This document shows, piece after piece, positions 35,904 to 38,183 of a DNA stretch of 38,183 bases. The stretch is taken from contig JAHFSX010000050.1 of the NCBI GenBank assembly GCA_023269675.1, positions 1 through 38,183 of the forward strand. The letters are read 5' to 3'. The translations under genes and the position numbers were made by a program. The notes below the pieces were generated by a model. It saw nothing but the letters and a program-made list of their open reading frames with translations, was not told the DNA's origin and did not search any database. Each line of letters starts with the position of its first letter. The first letter of the stretch is position 1. Origin of the DNA: Verrucomicrobiota bacterium. GTDB taxonomy: Bacteria > Verrucomicrobiota > Kiritimatiellia > RFP12 > UBA1067.

Positions 35904-37268
35904 TCACCGCACGTCGCGCGGCTTGAGCACCGTCAGCCCGAAGGTCATGGTCCACGCCTCGCTGATCGGCAGCCGCTTCAGCTCATGCCCCGGCCCCCAC
36001 GAGTCGGAGTAGAGCACCTCCTGGGTCTTCGCGTTGTAGCCGATGATCAGCCGGATGTGACCGAACGCGCCCTCGTGCCCGAGATCCGGCTTCTCCGGAT
36101 ATTTGCCCACGACACACGCCCACACGAGCGGCACGCCCTGCGTCGTGTACTGGATGATGTTCTTGCGGAACATCTCCAGCCCCTGCGCCTGCCGCACCTT
36201 GGACTCTTTGAGCGTCTCGGCATCCATCGCCGCGTAGATCTTCATGGTGTCGATCGTGCGCATGTTGGGGCCGGTCGTCTCGGCGAACTCCATGTAGTCG
36301 ATCGTCGCCTTCTTCTTCTGTTTCGCCTGCCGGTTGTACTGGTCGATCATCTCGTAAAACTTGCTCTTCTCGAAACTCCGGCCGCTGTCCGAGCGGATCA
36401 GGTCCTTCTGGTCCAGCTGGTATTTCTTGCCCACCGCGTCGAGCGCGCTGATCATGCCGTCCAGCGAGGTGCCGCCCTTGGCCGCGGTGTCCGCGAGCTG
36501 GGCGATCTCGTGCTGGTCCACCTGGCGCCCGAAATACCGCAGGAGCCGCTCGGAGGAGGCCGCCGCGCAATAGCCCTTCTGGCCCTGATCCACCATCGGG
36601 ACATGGTCCACCCACACGTCGCCCTCGGGGCTGCTCCTGACGTTGATCTTCACCGTGCGCGCGGTCGGATTGTTCGCCCACGTCGGCCCGCCGATGGTGA
36701 CCGCCGCCATGCCGCCCTCTTTGGCCGGCACCAGCAGCACCTTCACGAACTCGGCGCGAAACTGCACCGCCTGCCCGCCCGAGCGGTGCGGGTTCACAAA
36801 GGCCCATTCGAGCTGGACGCCCACCGGCTTCTTCGACCACTGGCGGCGGTTGACATAATAGTTGGCGCGGTCGTTCGAGGTCTTGCCGGTCATGCCCTTC
36901 GACCCCGCGAACGCGCTGATCGCGTCGCCGGCCTTGGTGATCAGCTCTTTGAACGCCTCCTGGTCCAGGTCGCCCGCATCACCCTTGTTATACAGCGAAA
37001 GCTCCACGCGGCTCAGCAGGTCCTGCTCGAAGGAAACGCGCGCCTCCCACACCTTGAGATCGAGAAAACGCAAATCGGGCTGGCTGGACTTCGCGCCCTT
37101 CTTGCCGTCCTCGAAAGCGAAGCCCAGCGGCTGGTACTCGCCCATGAACGCGTCGGCGCTCTGCCTCCACGCCGCCTCGCTCTCGAGCAGCGCGTCCAGG
37201 CCGGCGGCCTGCGCAGACAACCGCAGGGCGAACAGGAGCGCAACCGACAAACCAATCACTCTTTTCAT
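35904..37268 (-). CDS. Secreted C39-like (papain-fold) cysteine peptidase
   Basis: This 454-aa protein has a signal peptide (MKRVIGLSVALLFALRLSAQAA, mature from about 22). Residues 23-215 are a mixed alpha/beta region I do not recognise. The C-terminal part is a C39-like domain: VDQGQKGYCAAAS gives Gln228 (oxyanion) and Cys234 (nucleophile), GHIRLIIGYN gives His404, and YSDSWG gives Asp422. These three are in the order expected of an active papain-fold peptidase. Unlike bacteriocin-exporting C39 proteins, it has no ABC transporter part and is itself exported, so it is probably a free periplasmic or extracellular peptidase or amidase. The reading frame is open to 37331, but the extra residues come from an intergenic repeat and are basic. 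The start at 37268 has GAGG 9 nt upstream and opens the signal peptide; ATG 37274 is an alternative. It lies 94 nt after the hexokinase gene and just upstream of giant gene B. The target is unknown. Confidence 0.8.
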   Translation of the reverse strand: MKRVIGLSVALLFALRLSAQAAGLDALLESEAAWRQSADAFMGEYQPLGFAFEDGKKGAKSSQPDLRFLDLKVWEARVSFEQDLLSRVELSLYNKGDAGDLDQEAFKELITKAGDAISAFAGSKGMTGKTSNDRANYYVNRRQWSKKPVGVQLEWAFVNPHRSGGQAVQFRAEFVKVLLVPAKEGGMAAVTIGGPTWANNPTARTVKINVRSSPEGDVWVDHVPMVDQGQKGYCAAASSERLLRYFGRQVDQHEIAQLADTAAKGGTSLDGMISALDAVGKKYQLDQKDLIRSDSGRSFEKSKFYEMIDQYNRQAKQKKKATIDYMEFAETTGPNMRTIDTMKIYAAMDAETLKESKVRQAQGLEMFRKNIIQYTTQGVPLVWACVVGKYPEKPDLGHEGAFGHIRLIIGYNAKTQEVLYSDSWGPGHELKRLPISEAWTMTFGLTVLKPRDVR

Positions 37269-37283
37269 GCGCATTGACCTCGG

Positions 37284-37356
37284 GCGGCTCGCGGGGACGC
37301 GCGCCCTCCAACGATGCACTCGGGAACCCATAGAGGGCGCGACTCCGTCGAGCCGC
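37284..37356. repeat. Second pair of GGAGGGCG...CGAGCCG half-sites, opposite arrangement
   Basis: The outer stem GCGGCTCG/CGAGCCGC (37284-37291, 37349-37356) and inner stem GCGCCCTC/GAGGGCGC (37301-37308, 37333-37340) form a long palindrome. It contains the same two half-sites as 4901-4970 but facing away from each other. It fills the gap between the hexokinase and C39 genes and accounts for the spurious upstream extension of the C39 reading frame. Confidence 0.75.
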
Positions 37357-37362
37357 GCGTCT

Positions 37363-38183
37363 TCACATCAGCCCGGCCACGGCCGCGCCGATCACCGGCG
37401 AATCCTCCACGCGGACCAGCTCGTAGGCGATGCCGCGCGGCGCGAGCAGCGCCTTCAGCTCGCTCTGCACGCGGTTCTTGAAGTCCGCCACCAAAGTCCG
37501 GTAATAGGTGGAGCCGTCCACGTTCACGCAGACCGGACGCGCGGCATCCCTGCCCTCGCCGGTTTTAAGGATCGCCGAGGCCAGGTTCACCGCCGTCAAC
37601 ACCGCCGCGCGCTCATACACCGGCGTGCACAGGCGCACCACCGTTTCCCGGTCCGCGGCGCTGAAAGCCGCGTCCAGGAACGGGTTGTCCGGGGTCGGCG
37701 CGCCGCCGCAGAAATCGTCGAGATGTTTGTTCGAGACCGTCTTCCACTCCGTGAGTTTGGCGGCAGCCGCAGACGAAAAGAAGCCGGACTTGACCGCCTC
37801 CAGCAGCACCACGTGCCCCAAGACGCCGAGATAGGCGCCGGAAATCATCTTCTCGAAGGTGTAATAGCCGACGTCGTTCGTGGCCGCGTCCATGACCTTG
37901 TCGAACCGCGACTGCTGCACGCGCCGGAATGCGCCCGATTCGACGTTGATCGCCATCGACCCCGCCTGATCCAGGTCCGTGCGCTTGGTGATGCGCGCGT
38001 TGTGCTCGACATAGGCCGTGTTGGTGCCGGTGCCGAGAATGAAACCGACGTAGGCGGAGTAGTTGCGCGTCACGCCCACGCTCTTGCCCGCGAGCAGCGT
38101 CGCGACGGTATCGTTCAGGATCACGATGCGCCGCTCGCAGCCGCGCCGCGCGAGGTGGCGCTTCAGCCCGGAGCCGATCATTT
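37363..38183 (-). CDS. Eukaryote-type hexokinase, C-terminal part (cut by window edge)
   Basis: The visible 273 or so codons are the C-terminal 60 percent of an ATP-dependent hexose kinase of the eukaryotic hexokinase family, which phosphorylates glucose or a similar hexose at C6 in the cytoplasm. Motifs in order are LNDTVATLLAG (its Asp is the catalytic base), GFILGTGTNTAY (sugar/phosphate loop), NVESGAF (Glu contacting the sugar), FEKMISGAYLG and VNVDGSTYYRT (adenosine-binding segment). The C-terminal EDSPVIGAAVAGLM stands where SGKGAA is found in yeast and animal enzymes. The frame is open to the edge, so the true start lies beyond 38183. Full-length relatives are about 430-490 aa. The stop is 94 nt before the C39 gene on the same strand; the palindromic repeat lies between them. 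Confidence 0.88.
   Translation of the reverse strand, partial: MIGSGLKRHLARRGCERRIVILNDTVATLLAGKSVGVTRNYSAYVGFILGTGTNTAYVEHNARITKRTDLDQAGSMAINVESGAFRRVQQSRFDKVMDAATNDVGYYTFEKMISGAYLGVLGHVVLLEAVKSGFFSSAAAAKLTEWKTVSNKHLDDFCGGAPTPDNPFLDAAFSAADRETVVRLCTPVYERAAVLTAVNLASAILKTGEGRDAARPVCVNVDGSTYYRTLVADFKNRVQSELKALLAPRGIAYELVRVEDSPVIGAAVAGLM

Noticed and set aside
37269..37331. N-terminal extension of the C39 protein to 37331
   Set aside because: The extra 21 residues are largely encoded by the palindromic repeat, would precede and disrupt the signal peptide, and lack a ribosome binding site.
1..38183. tRNA, rRNA, transposase or prophage genes
   Set aside because: I looked on both strands and saw no tRNA-like cloverleaf with a CCA or TTCRA arm, no rRNA core sequence and no transposase or integrase motifs.

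Overview
The window looks like a piece of a GC-rich PVC-group chromosome, most likely a Kiritimatiellae-type member of the Verrucomicrobiota. This rests on the gene content: very large secreted proteins with autotransporter-associated beta-strand repeats (PATR) combined with PA14, Calx-beta, DUF2341 and LamG modules, a secreted SASA-family sialate O-acetylesterase, a GH97-related protein and a eukaryote-type hexokinase. There is no rRNA or other taxonomic marker, so the assignment is an inference.

Layout from left to right. A secreted esterase (275-2452) is the only gene on the + strand and ends at a clear intrinsic terminator. All other genes lie on the - strand. In coordinate order they are an RluA/RluD-type pseudouridine synthase (2614-3579), a GH97-like protein that has the N- and C-terminal beta domains but no catalytic barrel (3722-4828), ribosomal protein S1 (5065-6507), two giant paralogous secreted proteins (6758-20584, 4608 aa; 21091-35553, 4820 aa), a secreted C39-like cysteine peptidase (35904-37268) and the C-terminal part of a hexokinase that runs off the right edge (37363-38183). 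Transcription order on the - strand is the reverse of this.

About three quarters of the window is two tandem direct copies of a roughly 14-kb unit. Each unit has a conserved upstream/leader block with the same AGGAGG ribosome binding site and 6-nt spacing, one giant gene, and a near-identical GC-rich terminator hairpin. The two proteins share module order over about 4000 residues. They then diverge by module exchange before converging again on a conserved C-terminal 76 residues. Neither ends in an autotransporter beta-barrel.

The most interesting link is a roughly 200-residue domain at the N-terminus of both giant proteins that is also the C-terminal domain of the esterase at 275-2452. A glycan-active enzyme and two giant surface or extracellular proteins therefore share what may be a common binding or sorting module. 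The gaps between the housekeeping genes carry several small palindromic or 7-bp-period repeat elements, one of which is read in frame inside the GH97-like gene.
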